Shown here piece after piece: positions 28,988 through 38,239 of a stretch of DNA of 64,000 nt. The stretch is from positions 1 to 64,000 of the forward strand of contig NZ_CP031337.1 of NCBI RefSeq assembly GCF_003355495.1. Reading direction: 5' to 3'. Every line of letters begins with the position of its first letter. Positions within the stretch are counted from its first letter, which is position 1. The notes under the pieces are model-generated. The model did not search any database. It saw only the letters and a program-made list of their open reading frames with translations, and had not been told where the DNA came from. Made by a program: the position numbers and the translations under genes. This DNA is from Crenobacter cavernae. Its GTDB lineage: Bacteria > Pseudomonadota > Gammaproteobacteria > Burkholderiales > Chromobacteriaceae.

Positions 28988-31153
28988 CTACTTCAATCCG
29001 AGCAGTTCATACACTTCCACCGGTTTCTGCCGGCCTTTCACCTGGATCACAGTCGCCGGCCGCACGATGACCTGATCCTGCACGCGGCCGTAGATGGCGG
29101 CGCTGATCAGGATCTGGTCGACACCGGCATGCTCCTGGATGCGCTTGGCGATGTTCACATCGTCGCCGATCGCGGTGTATTCCATGCGCTGCTTGCCGCC
29201 GACCAGCCCCAGCACTGCCTCGCCGACATGCAGGCCGGTGCCGCAAGAGAGGTGGAACAGCGGTGAGATCTCTTGGTGCAGGGCCTGGATGGCCTCGCGG
29301 ATGCCGAGCGCGGCGCGGAGTGCGCGCATGACATGGTCGGGCTGGGGGAAGGGGGCATTGAACCAAGCCATCACGGCATCGCCCAGGAACTTGTCGATCG
29401 TCCCCTCCTGCGCCAGCACGGCGTCCGCCATCACACCGAGATAGCGGTTGAGCAAGCCGAACAGATCGTCCGGATTCAGCTGCTCGCTGATGCTGGTGAA
29501 GCCGTGGATATCGGTGAACAGGGTGGTGATCTCGGTGCGCTTGCCCGCCGGCTGCAAATGCTCGGTATCGATCTGCGCCAGGATAGCCGGCGACACCATG
29601 TGCTGCAGCAATTGCTGCTGTGCCTCCATCAGCCTCTTTTCCGTCACGTCATCGAGCACGATCGCGATGCCCTGCGGCTGCTGCAAGCCTTTGAGCGTGG
29701 AGAGGTTGAAGCGCAGATAGACAGTACCGCGCCCTGCGACGGTGGGAGTGAGCTCAAGGCCGATTACCGGCTTGTCCGTGTGGGCGGTGCTCAGCACGTG
29801 CGGCAGCAGGGTCATCCCCAACGGCGGCTGGAGTTCGACGATATTGCGTCCGACCAGTTCTTTGGCTTCCCGATACCCCAGGATATGCAAGGCGGCCAGG
29901 TTGCATAGCATGATTTTGCCTTGCAGATCGGTGGTGATCACTCCGCTGACGATGGAGGCGAACACATTGTCGAGCAGATCCTTCAGCTCGGTGGTCTCGG
30001 CCAGCGCATGGCGCAGTTGGGCCTGGTGTTCCTGCAGCCGCTCGGCCATCCGGTCGAAGGAGCCGGCCAATTGGCTCAATTCCCCATGCCCCGGCAACAG
30101 CCCGGTGCGCGCTTGAAGATCGCCTTCCTCAAGCCGTTCGGTGGCCGCGAGCAGGGCGCGTGCCGGACGCAGGATAAAGACCGCGCCGAACCACCAGGCC
30201 ATGGCCAGAGCGAGCGAGGCGACTGCGCTGAAGAACAGCAGGCGGTAGGCGAAGGCGCGGTTCACCTGTGCGAACGCCACCGAGGTCGGGATGCCGACCG
30301 CGAGGTACCCCTGATTGGTGATGACCACCCCGCGCGTGCTGCGCAGCGGCGCGAACGCGAACAGGCTGGTCACGCCTTCCAGGTTGGGGAGCTCAACTGT
30401 GCCTTCCTCCTGGCGGGAGAGAATGGTTTCGACCAGCGGGTTGCCCTCCGCGGCAACCCCCATCCAGCGTCGCCAATCCGGATGCTCGAAGAGGACGGTG
30501 CCGTGGCGGTCGAACACGATGAGCACGGCATCGGGCGGCAGACGCGCCTCGATGGCCAACTGCTCGAGCCACCTCAGGTCGAGTGCGGCGTACACCACGC
30601 CTTTGGGGAAGCCGGTCTCATCGAGGATCGGATAGCCGAAGTTCACGCTAGCTTTGCCGGTGATGCGGCCGATCTGGTAATCCCCGATCGCCAGGCCTTT
30701 ATACTGCAGCGCGCGCTGGAAATAGCCACGGTCGGCGAGATTCACCGGTTCGGCCAGGCGCAGCCCGCTGCAGTACACATTGCCTTCCAGGTCCGCAGCG
30801 CCCAGATTGGCGTAGAAGGGATATTGCTTGAGAAAATTACCAAACAGGGTACTGCAGGCCGCCTCGGAACGATCGCGCACCACCGGAATCTGGGCCAGCG
30901 CGATGAGCAATTGTCGTGACCCCTCGATGAGACGCTCGTGCTGGCTGATCGTCAGGTGGAGCAAGCGTACGGTATCTTCCTGGACGCGCTGCTCCGCTGC
31001 ATGCCGCTCCTCGAGGTTCGTGGCGAGGATCAGCAGGAGCATCGGCAGAATGGCCAACAGCACCAAGAGGAGCAGACGAACCCGCAGGCTTCCCGTCTTT
31101 GCACTGACGAGTGCCGGCGCGTGGAAGAGTCTTTTGAGGCGCGTTGCGGACAT
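28988..31153 (-). CDS. Membrane-bound class III adenylate/guanylate cyclase with Cache, HAMP and PAS domains
   Basis: A 721-residue signalling enzyme. A membrane segment at about residues 25-45 is followed by an extracytoplasmic Cache-type sensor (about 50-300), a second membrane segment, HAMP (LEEGDLQARTGLLPGHGELSQ region), a PAS domain (DNVFASIVSGVITTDLQGKI) and a C-terminal class III cyclase domain. The first metal Asp lies in TTLFTDIHGFTSISE and the second in IDKFLGDAVMAWFN; the transition-state region is YTAIGDDVNIAKRI. It makes a cyclic nucleotide at the inner membrane in response to an unknown ligand. It probably follows the patatin gene in one minus-strand unit. Confidence 0.9.
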   Translation of the reverse strand: MSATRLKRLFHAPALVSAKTGSLRVRLLLLVLLAILPMLLLILATNLEERHAAEQRVQEDTVRLLHLTISQHERLIEGSRQLLIALAQIPVVRDRSEAACSTLFGNFLKQYPFYANLGAADLEGNVYCSGLRLAEPVNLADRGYFQRALQYKGLAIGDYQIGRITGKASVNFGYPILDETGFPKGVVYAALDLRWLEQLAIEARLPPDAVLIVFDRHGTVLFEHPDWRRWMGVAAEGNPLVETILSRQEEGTVELPNLEGVTSLFAFAPLRSTRGVVITNQGYLAVGIPTSVAFAQVNRAFAYRLLFFSAVASLALAMAWWFGAVFILRPARALLAATERLEEGDLQARTGLLPGHGELSQLAGSFDRMAERLQEHQAQLRHALAETTELKDLLDNVFASIVSGVITTDLQGKIMLCNLAALHILGYREAKELVGRNIVELQPPLGMTLLPHVLSTAHTDKPVIGLELTPTVAGRGTVYLRFNLSTLKGLQQPQGIAIVLDDVTEKRLMEAQQQLLQHMVSPAILAQIDTEHLQPAGKRTEITTLFTDIHGFTSISEQLNPDDLFGLLNRYLGVMADAVLAQEGTIDKFLGDAVMAWFNAPFPQPDHVMRALRAALGIREAIQALHQEISPLFHLSCGTGLHVGEAVLGLVGGKQRMEYTAIGDDVNIAKRIQEHAGVDQILISAAIYGRVQDQVIVRPATVIQVKGRQKPVEVYELLGLK

Positions 31154-31354
31154 GAAATCACCCCATCCGGCTTGGGCTGCAGCAATGCCGGAGCCATTCC
31201 AGTGCTTGTGTCACGGCGAACACCGTTTGGTAGGCCTGCTGCTGGGCTTGCCCGACTATGCTCGATGACGCCCCGAGACATCCTGGGATGCGGGGGCGGC
31301 ACTGGGAGATCGGCTGGGTTGCGGTGACATCCCGCATGGCATCCTCGCCCCTGC

Positions 31355-32386
31355 TCACATGAAGGTGTCGGCGATGTCTATCGACGAGCGCCGTCCCAGC
31401 GCATCGAAGTTCACGGTCAGCCAGGCATCGGCGCGCTCGCGCCCCAGCGCGAAGACTTCACGCAGGAAGCCCCAGTCGGCGTTGAACTTGCTCGATACCC
31501 CCAGTCGGGTCATCTCAGCTTCGGCATCGATGCTGTGGATCAGCACGCGCCGGTAGCTCGCCGGGTCGAGCGCGCCTTCGTCGATCAGTCGGGTGATGAA
31601 AGCGATCGCGCGCATCTCGCGCATCAATGACGAGTTGAAGCTTAGCGTGTTAATGCGATCGAGGATCTGGCGCGCCGTGGTCGGCACATCGGGGATGCGG
31701 ATCGGGTTGATGCGGATGATCAGCACATCGCTGCTGTCAGTGTCATAGATCAGCGGATAGATCGGCGGATTGCCCATGTAGCCGCCGTCCCAGTAATACT
31801 CGTTGTCGATTTCTACTGCCTGAAACAGGAACGGCAGGCAGGCCGAGGCCAGTACCGCCTTCACGCAGATCTCGCTGGTGGTGAACACGCGGATGCGCCC
31901 ACTCAGCACATTGGTGGCGCACAGGAACAGCTTGACGCTCCGGCTGTTCTGCAACACTTCGAAATCGACTACCGAGACCAGCACATCGCGTAGCGGGCTC
32001 AGGTTGCACGGGTTCAGTTGGTAGGGCGAGAAGAAGCGGGTGAGATAGTCGAACGCCAGCCACGCCGGCGACAGGTCCATATTGCCGCTGCCCATCATCC
32101 TGTCCAGCCAGGAGGGTTGCAGCGGACTCAACCGCGCCGATTCGGAAATCTTTCCCCAGAGCGTTTCAAGCGCCCGGCGTGCCCCCGCGCCCCCGCCGCT
32201 GGCGAGGCCGTAGGCCAGCACGGTGGCATTGATCGCGCCGGCACTGGTGCCGCAGATGCCGTCTATCTCGATGCGACCGTCTTCGAGCAGGCGGTCGAGT
32301 ACACCCCAACTGAAGGCCCCGTGGGAGCCGCCCCCCTGCAGCGCTATATTGATGCGGCGAATCGCGGGCGATGGCTTCGCTTTCAT
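31355..32386 (-). CDS. Patatin-like phospholipase
   Basis: A 343-residue patatin-family acyl hydrolase. The oxyanion-hole stretch ALQGGGSHGAFSWGVLD is near residue 15, the nucleophile Ser is in ICGTSAGAIN (near 45), and the dyad Asp is in WDGGYMGNPP (near 210). It is likely cytoplasmic or peripheral and hydrolyses membrane lipids. ATG 32386 has AGGAGG upstream. The cyclase gene follows after about 200 bases. Patatin-like enzymes next to nucleotide cyclases recall CBASS, but this cyclase is a class III receptor type, so I do not call it CBASS. Confidence 0.88.
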   Translation of the reverse strand: MKAKPSPAIRRINIALQGGGSHGAFSWGVLDRLLEDGRIEIDGICGTSAGAINATVLAYGLASGGGAGARRALETLWGKISESARLSPLQPSWLDRMMGSGNMDLSPAWLAFDYLTRFFSPYQLNPCNLSPLRDVLVSVVDFEVLQNSRSVKLFLCATNVLSGRIRVFTTSEICVKAVLASACLPFLFQAVEIDNEYYWDGGYMGNPPIYPLIYDTDSSDVLIIRINPIRIPDVPTTARQILDRINTLSFNSSLMREMRAIAFITRLIDEGALDPASYRRVLIHSIDAEAEMTRLGVSSKFNADWGFLREVFALGRERADAWLTVNFDALGRRSSIDIADTFM

Positions 32387-32512
32387 GGTGGGCCTCCTCA
32401 GTGTGCAGTCTAGCCGACGTCAACCGCCAGGCCAGTGCACCGGGCCCTGCTCGTTGATGCGATGGGATCGCGGCACATGAGGCTGCTCCTCGATTGATTG
32501 CGTCTGAAGGGG

Positions 32513-33127
32513 TTAGCGCGGCGCAGGCTGGGCGAGCCGCCACGCCAGATTGACGCGGGCGCGGGCTTCGCAGCGGGTACGGAAGAAATCCGTATAGTAG
32601 ATGTAGGGGCGAGCCAGCAGAGCGCCCAGGAAGGCCCGTTCTCTGGCGTCGTAAGCGACATCGTCCAAGTCGGGTCGCTCGGCCCGCAGGCGCGCTTCGT
32701 CGCGGCGAAAGTGGGCGCGGTCATCTCCCAGGTTCACCAGGTCGATGTCGACGGTAAAGCGGCCATCGAGATCGGCCGGCGCAACGTCATGCGTCGTCGC
32801 CAGGATCATTCCGGCGATGCGTCCGGCTGCGGCGATGCGGCCCTCGGCGCAGCGCTCGAACCACTCGGCGCTGCGCCGCTCGTTGTCTTCCGCACCGGGA
32901 ATGTAGATCACATCATGGCACCACAACGCGAGTTCCACGGCATCAGGATCGTGGATCGCTGCGCGCGCGCAATCCAGATCGCGCATGCAGCGGCGGATGT
33001 GGTCCAGGGTGTGATAGCGGCGCATCGGCTCGGCGTAATGTCGCACCAGGTCGGCGTAGACAGCTTCACCATGTACACCGCCGCAGCGCGACCACAGCGC
33101 CAGGAAGCGCGCTTCCATTCGGTTCAT
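32513..33127 (-). CDS. HD-domain metal-dependent phosphohydrolase-like protein
   Basis: A 204-residue protein with the pattern RRYHTLDHIRRCMRD and ALWCHDVIY, which supplies the His and His-Asp residues of an HD metal site. Related proteins are predicted metal-dependent hydrolases of unknown substrate. ATG 33127 is preferred because the longer frame runs into IS debris. It may be the first gene of a minus-strand unit with the patatin and cyclase genes. Confidence 0.8.
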   Translation of the reverse strand: MNRMEARFLALWSRCGGVHGEAVYADLVRHYAEPMRRYHTLDHIRRCMRDLDCARAAIHDPDAVELALWCHDVIYIPGAEDNERRSAEWFERCAEGRIAAAGRIAGMILATTHDVAPADLDGRFTVDIDLVNLGDDRAHFRRDEARLRAERPDLDDVAYDARERAFLGALLARPYIYYTDFFRTRCEARARVNLAWRLAQPAPR

Positions 33128-33192
33128 CCTGACTCCTCTGTCCCACAGAGCGCGTGCCGAACGTTCTGAGGTGTCCTGACAATCCCGGACAC

Positions 33193-33480
33193 TCATGTTT
33201 CAAGCGGCCTGCTGCTGGCTGAATCTTTGGGCAAAGAAGCAGGAGCCAGATTGCCAAGGCGTGAATGACGCTGCTGGTGGTTGTAAAAGACTTCGATGTA
33301 CTCCCGAATCGAGGATTCAGCCTCCGTGCGGGTCGCGTAACGGCGATGATGAACCAACTCGTTCTTCAAATTACCCCATAAGCTTTCCATTGGCGCGTTG
33401 TCATAGCAGTTCCCCTTGCGTGACATGGAGGCGCGCAACCCGAACTGTCCTAATTGGTCTGTCTCGGGCTCAGTGGACAC
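33193..33480 (-). pseudogene. IS3-family transposase OrfB, C-terminal remnant
   Basis: The last ~85 residues of an IS3-type DDE transposase: SMSRKGNCYDNAPMESLWG, holding the final catalytic Glu, then the FYNHQQRHSRLG motif. The rest of OrfB and OrfA are absent, so it is a remnant. Upstream (33495-33558) are two copies of a 24-base direct repeat that may be IS ends. Confidence 0.85.
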
Positions 33481-33494
33481 TAACTTAAGGTGGA

Positions 33495-33558
33495 TGGACT
33501 ACCCCGGGTATCGTGGACACCTCGGGCCTATGATTGGACTACCCCGGGTATCGTGGAC
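33495..33558. repeat. Two 24-base direct repeats beside the IS3 remnant
   Basis: The 24-base block starting TGGACTACCCCGGGTATCG occurs at 33495-33518 and 33535-33558, a 40-base period. It lies between the IS3 remnant and the reductase gene. Probably duplicated IS ends, left by two insertions or a nested event. Confidence 0.8.
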
Positions 33559-33583
33559 TGTCGGGTTTTATGGAGAGCGTTCG

Positions 33584-34516
33584 ATGCTTCCATCATCACA
33601 TCTGGATCGCCGTTGTGTGCTCCGCACCCTGCTGGCCATGGGGGTAGGCAGCCTGCTCTCGCCCCTGGTCCGGGCCGCGCCGCAAGGCGCCATCCTGACC
33701 CGGCCCATCCCCTCCAGCGGCGAAGCCTTGCCCCTGATCGGCCTGGGTAGCTGGATCACCTTCAATGTGGGCAACGACCGCGTCGCGCGCGATGCCTGCG
33801 CGGAGGTGATGCGCCACTTCTTCGGGGCTGGCGGCAGGCTAATCGACTCTTCGCCGATGTATGGCTCTTCCCAGGAGGTCATCGGTTATGGTCTGAAGAA
33901 GCTGGGCAAACCGCCACGCCTTTTCTCGGCCGACAAGGTGTGGATCTCCTCGGGCACACGAGGCGAGGGCCAGATCGAATCGTCCCGACGCTATTGGAAT
34001 GTAGCGCGCTTCGATCTGCTCCAGGTCCACAATCTGGTGTCCTGGCAGGAGCATCTGAAAACGCTGTTCGCGATGAAGGCGGCCGGTCAGTTGCGTTATG
34101 TCGGCATCACCACCTCGGAGGGCCGCAGACATCGGGAGTTCGAGAAGATCATGCGCAGCCAGCCGCTCGATTTCGTGCAGGTCTCCTACAACCTGTTCGA
34201 CCGCGAAGTCGAAGCGCGCATCCTGCCGCTGGCGCGCGAGCGCGGCATCGCGGTCATCATCAACCGGCCGTTTCGGCAGGGAGCGCTGCTCGAGGCGCTG
34301 GCGCGTTATCCGCTGCCTGCCTGGGCGGCTGAAATCGACTGCGCCAACTGGGCTCAGTTCGCGCTCAAGTTCATCGTTTCGCACCCGGCCGTCACCTGTG
34401 CCATTCCGGCAACCAGTAGCGTCGCGCACGTTCGCGAGAACATGGGCGCTGCCTATGGCCGCCTGCCGGACGAGGCGATGCGGCGCCGCATGATCGCGCA
34501 TATGGAGAGGCTCTGA
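33584..34516 (+). CDS. Aldo/keto reductase with Tat-like signal
   Basis: A 310-residue aldo/keto reductase-family protein. The N-terminus DRRCVLRTLLAMG followed by a hydrophobic stretch and VRA looks like a twin-arginine export signal. The barrel follows, with GLGSWITFNVG, the LIDSSPMYGSSQEVIG region carrying the active-site Asp and Tyr, then LLQVHNL. Export suggests a folded cofactor-bound periplasmic enzyme. ATG 33584 has GGAGAG upstream. Its TGA overlaps the start of the next gene. Substrate unknown. Confidence 0.85.
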   Translation: MLPSSHLDRRCVLRTLLAMGVGSLLSPLVRAAPQGAILTRPIPSSGEALPLIGLGSWITFNVGNDRVARDACAEVMRHFFGAGGRLIDSSPMYGSSQEVIGYGLKKLGKPPRLFSADKVWISSGTRGEGQIESSRRYWNVARFDLLQVHNLVSWQEHLKTLFAMKAAGQLRYVGITTSEGRRHREFEKIMRSQPLDFVQVSYNLFDREVEARILPLARERGIAVIINRPFRQGALLEALARYPLPAWAAEIDCANWAQFALKFIVSHPAVTCAIPATSSVAHVRENMGAAYGRLPDEAMRRRMIAHMERL

Positions 34517-35202
34517 TGTCCGAGTTGTGGACCTATACGCCGTCGGATTTCCTGATGTTCTCGGCGCGGACCTACTACCGCCTGTTCGAGCTCTACAACA
34601 GCGAAATATGGCCGGCGCAGATCCTGGCCTTGACGTTCGGCGTCGTGATCCTGGTGTGCCTGTTTCGTGCCAGAGCTAGGCAGGGGCAGATCATCTCGGT
34701 GCTGCTCGCGGCATGCTGGTTTTGGGTCGCCTGGGCGTTTCATGCCCAGCGCTACGCTACCATCAACTGGGTTGCGACCTATTTTGCGGCCGGCTTTGTG
34801 ATCGAGGCGCTGCTGCTGATCTGGACTGGTCTGGTTCGCGACCAGTTACGGCTCCGGCCGACGGACCACCCGGTCAACCTCGCCGGCCTGGGCCTGTTCC
34901 TCTTCGCGCTGTTCGTTCAGCCTCTGCTTGGGCCGCTGATGGGGCGGCCATGGCTGCAAGTCGAGTTCTTCGGCATTGCGCCAGACCCTATGGTAACAGC
35001 AACGCTTGGCATACTCTTGCTCGCAGCCAATCGAAGCCACTGGCTGCTCCTGCTTGTTCCGACTCTGTGGTGTGCAATCAGTGGCACGACACTGTGGACG
35101 ATGGGATCGCCCGATGCCTTGATGATGCCGCTTGCGGCGCTGCTGGTAATGGTCCTGGCGCTGAAGAAGACGCTGTCACCGTCTGCGCGGCACCTTCCTT
35201 GA
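34516..35202 (+). CDS. DUF6064-family membrane protein
   Basis: A 228-residue protein with about six membrane segments, starting WTYTPSDFLMFSARTYYRLF and with the conserved WFWVAWAFH and TINWVATYFA stretches of DUF6064. Function unknown in the family. Start and stop of the reductase overlap (TGATG), so the two are coupled and may work together at the membrane. Confidence 0.75.
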   Translation: MSELWTYTPSDFLMFSARTYYRLFELYNSEIWPAQILALTFGVVILVCLFRARARQGQIISVLLAACWFWVAWAFHAQRYATINWVATYFAAGFVIEALLLIWTGLVRDQLRLRPTDHPVNLAGLGLFLFALFVQPLLGPLMGRPWLQVEFFGIAPDPMVTATLGILLLAANRSHWLLLLVPTLWCAISGTTLWTMGSPDALMMPLAALLVMVLALKKTLSPSARHLP

Positions 35203-35281
35203 ACGACCCACGCCACCTCGCCGAATAGTCGGTTGCCGAGCCACGAGTGAACACTCAGAACTGATTACATAGGCCGGCGAT

Positions 35282-36247
35282 TCACTCCTTCTGCAACAGC
35301 ACGCTCACGGGGAAGTGATCGCTAAACCCCGATTTGTCCCGTTGATTGGGCTTAATACCAAAGCGGTGTGGTTCACCCTTCTCCCCTTTCGCCATAATGT
35401 CACGCGCCTCTATGCGGGCCTCACCTGCTAACTTCCAGCCGCTCTTGCCGGTTGCGATGCCACGACTCACCATGATCTGGTCGAGCGTGTTCCAGCCCTC
35501 GTAGTAGTGCGTACCCTGACCGGTGCCCAGCAAGGGCCACATCAGGTTCAGGAGGTAATCATTCTGGTTTCTGGTAGAAGAGACCCGCTTCACATCGTTC
35601 AACGCCAGGGCATATTCGGTGATAGAGCGGTTGAAGGGCTCGTCGTTGAAGTCGCCCACCACGACAATCCCGACGTCGTCTCCTTGCTTTTCATGAATAC
35701 GCTTTATCCAGTAGGCCAGGGTCTCCCCCGCTGTCATCCGATAAGGCTCTGATTCGTACTGACCGGCCGTGCGCGACGGCCAGTGGTTGCCTACGCAGAC
35801 TAGCTTGCGCTCGCCCAAGGTAAAGTTCACTTGGAACAGCTCCCGAGTGGCGTAGCGCTTCACCACCCAGTGCTGGAACATGTCGTCCTTAGAGGTCTTT
35901 GCCACATCGCCGTCATACAGGAAGGCCACATCGATACCCCGATTGTCACTAGTGTCGGCGTGCGCCACCTTGTACTTCCGACCACCATCCGACTCGATTC
36001 GGCCAACCAATTGTTGCAGGACCGGCTCGTTTTCCACTTCGCAGACGCCAAGAATGTCCGGCCCCTTCCCTTTATTCATCGACCGGATGACCATGGAAAG
36101 CTGGCGAAGCTTGGCATCGAGCAGTTCAGCATTCCAGCCAACTAGGTCCTTTCCGACGATGGCCTGGATTTTTGGTAGCCGCACAGCAGTTTCAACGTCA
36201 AACAAGTTCTCAACATTCCAGAAGGCGATATGCAGAGGGGTTGGCAT
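35282..36247 (-). CDS. Endonuclease/exonuclease/phosphatase-family protein
   Basis: A 321-residue protein of the EEP superfamily. Landmarks are FWNVENLFD at the N-terminus, LGVCEVEN with the metal Glu, VCVGNHWPSR with the catalytic His, VVVGDFNDEP with Asp and Asn, and SDHFPVSV at the C-terminus. No signal peptide, so it is intracellular. The substrate may be DNA, RNA or a phosphoester. ATG 36247 has AGGAATC upstream. It marks the end of the older gene set before the island debris. Confidence 0.85.
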   Translation of the reverse strand: MPTPLHIAFWNVENLFDVETAVRLPKIQAIVGKDLVGWNAELLDAKLRQLSMVIRSMNKGKGPDILGVCEVENEPVLQQLVGRIESDGGRKYKVAHADTSDNRGIDVAFLYDGDVAKTSKDDMFQHWVVKRYATRELFQVNFTLGERKLVCVGNHWPSRTAGQYESEPYRMTAGETLAYWIKRIHEKQGDDVGIVVVGDFNDEPFNRSITEYALALNDVKRVSSTRNQNDYLLNLMWPLLGTGQGTHYYEGWNTLDQIMVSRGIATGKSGWKLAGEARIEARDIMAKGEKGEPHRFGIKPNQRDKSGFSDHFPVSVLLQKE

Positions 36248-36545
36248 GGCTGATTCCTTTCTAGGGCTGAACAACACCATGAGCTCTACGGATTAGGCGA
36301 AGCGAAACGTCTGACATCAGGGCTGTTTGTCGGAATTGATATCACGTTGACGCACAATGCCTTCAAAATTGCGTGCCGCGCCTCACATTCAGCATGGCAT
36401 ATAGCTATGTAGAAAAGTTGACAATTGACTTTTTTGCAAGAGCAATTTGCTTGAATGGCATGGCGAAGAGCGTGGTCATCACGTCGCTCGCTTGCATCTG
36501 GCGTGGGCTGCCAAAGAGTCCTGTCCTGGCCATAGGCGATGAACC

Positions 36546-36743
36546 AGGGCCAAAATCGCCCACGAGCTCACCGCCAATTTGCGCGGCGATAGTACGGTGA
36601 ACCGGCAGAATCGAGGAAGCGTGCGCGCCATGCTGCGGCTGGTGGAGAAACGCATTCTGCGCGGCTACAGATACCCCCGGACCAACAGGAAGAGGCCGTT
36701 CAACTGGCGCTACAACAGATGGAGAGGCTCGGAAAGGATTGGT
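36546..36743 (+). pseudogene. Remnant of a type I restriction hsdR 3' end
   Basis: The reading KIAHELTANLRGDS, then SVRAMLRLVEKRILRGYRYP, matches the C-terminal part of the intact HsdR at 50578-53664 (KIAHELTENLRQN, SVRAKLRLMVKRILRKYKYP). At a run of five C bases the frame shifts, and the next frame reads PDQQEEAVQLALQQMERLG against PDQQEGAVELVLQQAEALG. Loss of one C from a six-C run explains the shift. The rest of that older hsdR copy is gone. It shows an earlier, related type I system at this locus. Confidence 0.85.
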
Positions 36744-37075
36744 GTGAGGGGGGGTTGCCTCTGGCACGAGCGAACACGTCCTACAAGCTGCGCAGAAGGC
36801 CTTCAATCGCCGATCTGTTGAACGTTATTTTTTATATTTTATGCAAATTATTTTGCATAACAGGCACTTCAGAAAATTGCAGCGTGGAGGAAGGGGGACT
36901 ACCGGGAAAGATGGAAAAAAATTGTCCCCTCCCCCTTCTTTTTGACAGACTGCCCAGCAACTCAGGCAGGTACAGCAGGGGAGTTTGCATCCATTCGGCC
37001 TGACAGGCAGAAGGAGAGGCAGTCGGTGAATTTTAAATTGATGCTAGCCCAATGCTAGCCCAGCCCCAAAATGGA

Positions 37076-37108
37076 AGCGGCCCCCATCGCTGGGAGCCGC
37101 TATTTTTA
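37076..37108 (+). terminator. Rho-independent terminator beside the tRNA scrap
   Basis: AGCGGC (37076-37081) and GCCGCT (37096-37101) pair, with CCC/GGG inside, followed by ATTTTTAT. No intact plus-strand gene precedes it. The position is where an integrase gene often ends beside an attachment site, so that gene may have been lost. Confidence 0.6.
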
Positions 37109-37181
37109 TGGTGCCGTTGAAGTGAATCGAACACTCGACCTACTGATTACGAATCCGATAAATCAGACTCAAATCAACGGC
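37109..37181 (-). tRNA. Hybrid tRNA-Thr(CGT) 3' half, probable attachment site
   Basis: Read on the minus strand, a tRNA 3' half with anticodon CGT, variable loop, T arm (GAGTG TTCGATT CACTT), acceptor CAACGGC and encoded ACCA is clear. The 5' end GCCGTTG pairs with the acceptor, giving 73 bases in all. There is no D arm, and the 5' side of the anticodon stem has two mismatches. This is the pattern of an element-borne att site replacing the tRNA 3' end, not a functional tRNA. The flanking 36744-37539 holds no other recognised gene. Confidence 0.55.
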
Positions 37182-37539
37182 ACTTTTTCAATAAAATCAA
37201 CAAACTAGCTTACCCTGCATTACTTCATATTACCTGACTTTACCGGACCAACTGCAGCAAAATTGCAGCAAGCAAACGTCATAACCAAAGTCAGCCGCAG
37301 GCACACATTCCCAAGCTCCCTAGCATTTCCTCTCTGCGGCCTGGAGCATTACAACCCGTCGAGCTCTCAGCCTCAGCTCCTCCATGATGCCGCCCAAGCG
37401 TGATGGCTACCCTCGGCAGGTCTGAGGGGACACAGTCGGCTATCGGGCGACAGGCAGGACGGAACGTGGCAATTCTGCAAGCCAACAAAAATGTTGAAGT
37501 CATAAATGATAATTGGGTAAAATAAAACGTTTATGCCCG

Positions 37540-38046
37540 ATGCTAGAGAGCACTATGACTTCGCTCGAGAAGTTGACTGACCCGAGTTGGCCGTTCCTGC
37601 AATCGCTGATGAGCCTTTACTTCACCGACAAGGTGACGCCTTACACCGGCACAAATGAAGTGAAAACGCTCCCGCCCATGGAAGCGCTCGTGCTCGGCAT
37701 GATGTGCCTGACCAAGACGTACAACAGCCGCCATTTCAACAATCTGCTCTACCGCAAGTACAGAGTGTTTGATGAGCGTGAGTGCGGCATCTTCACTGAA
37801 GCCGGCATCCTTGGCTTGATTCAACGCGGCTACCTGGAGCCAGCCTGCGAAGAGGCTGAAAAAGCACTCCAGGAAAGAGATGAGAAAGTCTGGGGCCTTG
37901 GGAATGTGCCATTCGTGGTGACCGAGGAGGGCGCAAAGCGCATCGGGTATCTGGTAGCCAACCTCACGGGCGAAGACGTCAAGGACGTCGTCAAGAAGTT
38001 ACAGGCCGAGTCGAAGGAAGCCGCGAAGGCTTGGGGCACCTACTGA
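37540..38046 (+). CDS. Hypothetical protein
   Basis: A 168-residue soluble protein with no family I recognise. It has a middle helix-rich part and a C-terminal stretch FVVTEEGAKRIGYLVANLTG that looks like a winged-helix or phage-regulator tail. ATG 37540 or 37555 are possible starts; a TTG at 37513 is less likely. It sits between the tRNA-like attachment site and a serine recombinase, so probably belongs to the island. Confidence 0.5.
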   Translation: MLESTMTSLEKLTDPSWPFLQSLMSLYFTDKVTPYTGTNEVKTLPPMEALVLGMMCLTKTYNSRHFNNLLYRKYRVFDERECGIFTEAGILGLIQRGYLEPACEEAEKALQERDEKVWGLGNVPFVVTEEGAKRIGYLVANLTGEDVKDVVKKLQAESKEAAKAWGTY

Positions 38047-38239
38047 CCGGCGCAACAGCAGCCGTATCGGTTAGACGGTTGGCCAACTCAGCGGGGTGGT
38101 GCGTTTCGATGGTATCGGGCCTTGTCGGCGTAGGGCCATACGGCCCCTCAGGGCCCTCGAGTTCCAAGCCGGAACGCTTTGTATGCGGCCATAGTGAATC
38201 CGAATAGGCTAACTATGCCCGCTTCCCTTCCCGATAACG

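Noticed and set aside
28988..32386. CBASS-like pairing of patatin phospholipase with a cyclase
   Set aside because: The cyclase is a class III enzyme with a Cache sensor, HAMP and PAS, not a CD-NTase, and lies after the phospholipase on the same strand. A signalling or lipid role is more likely.
33495..33558. Direct repeats as a CRISPR array
   Set aside because: Only two copies with a 16-base gap beside an IS remnant, and no cas gene in the window.
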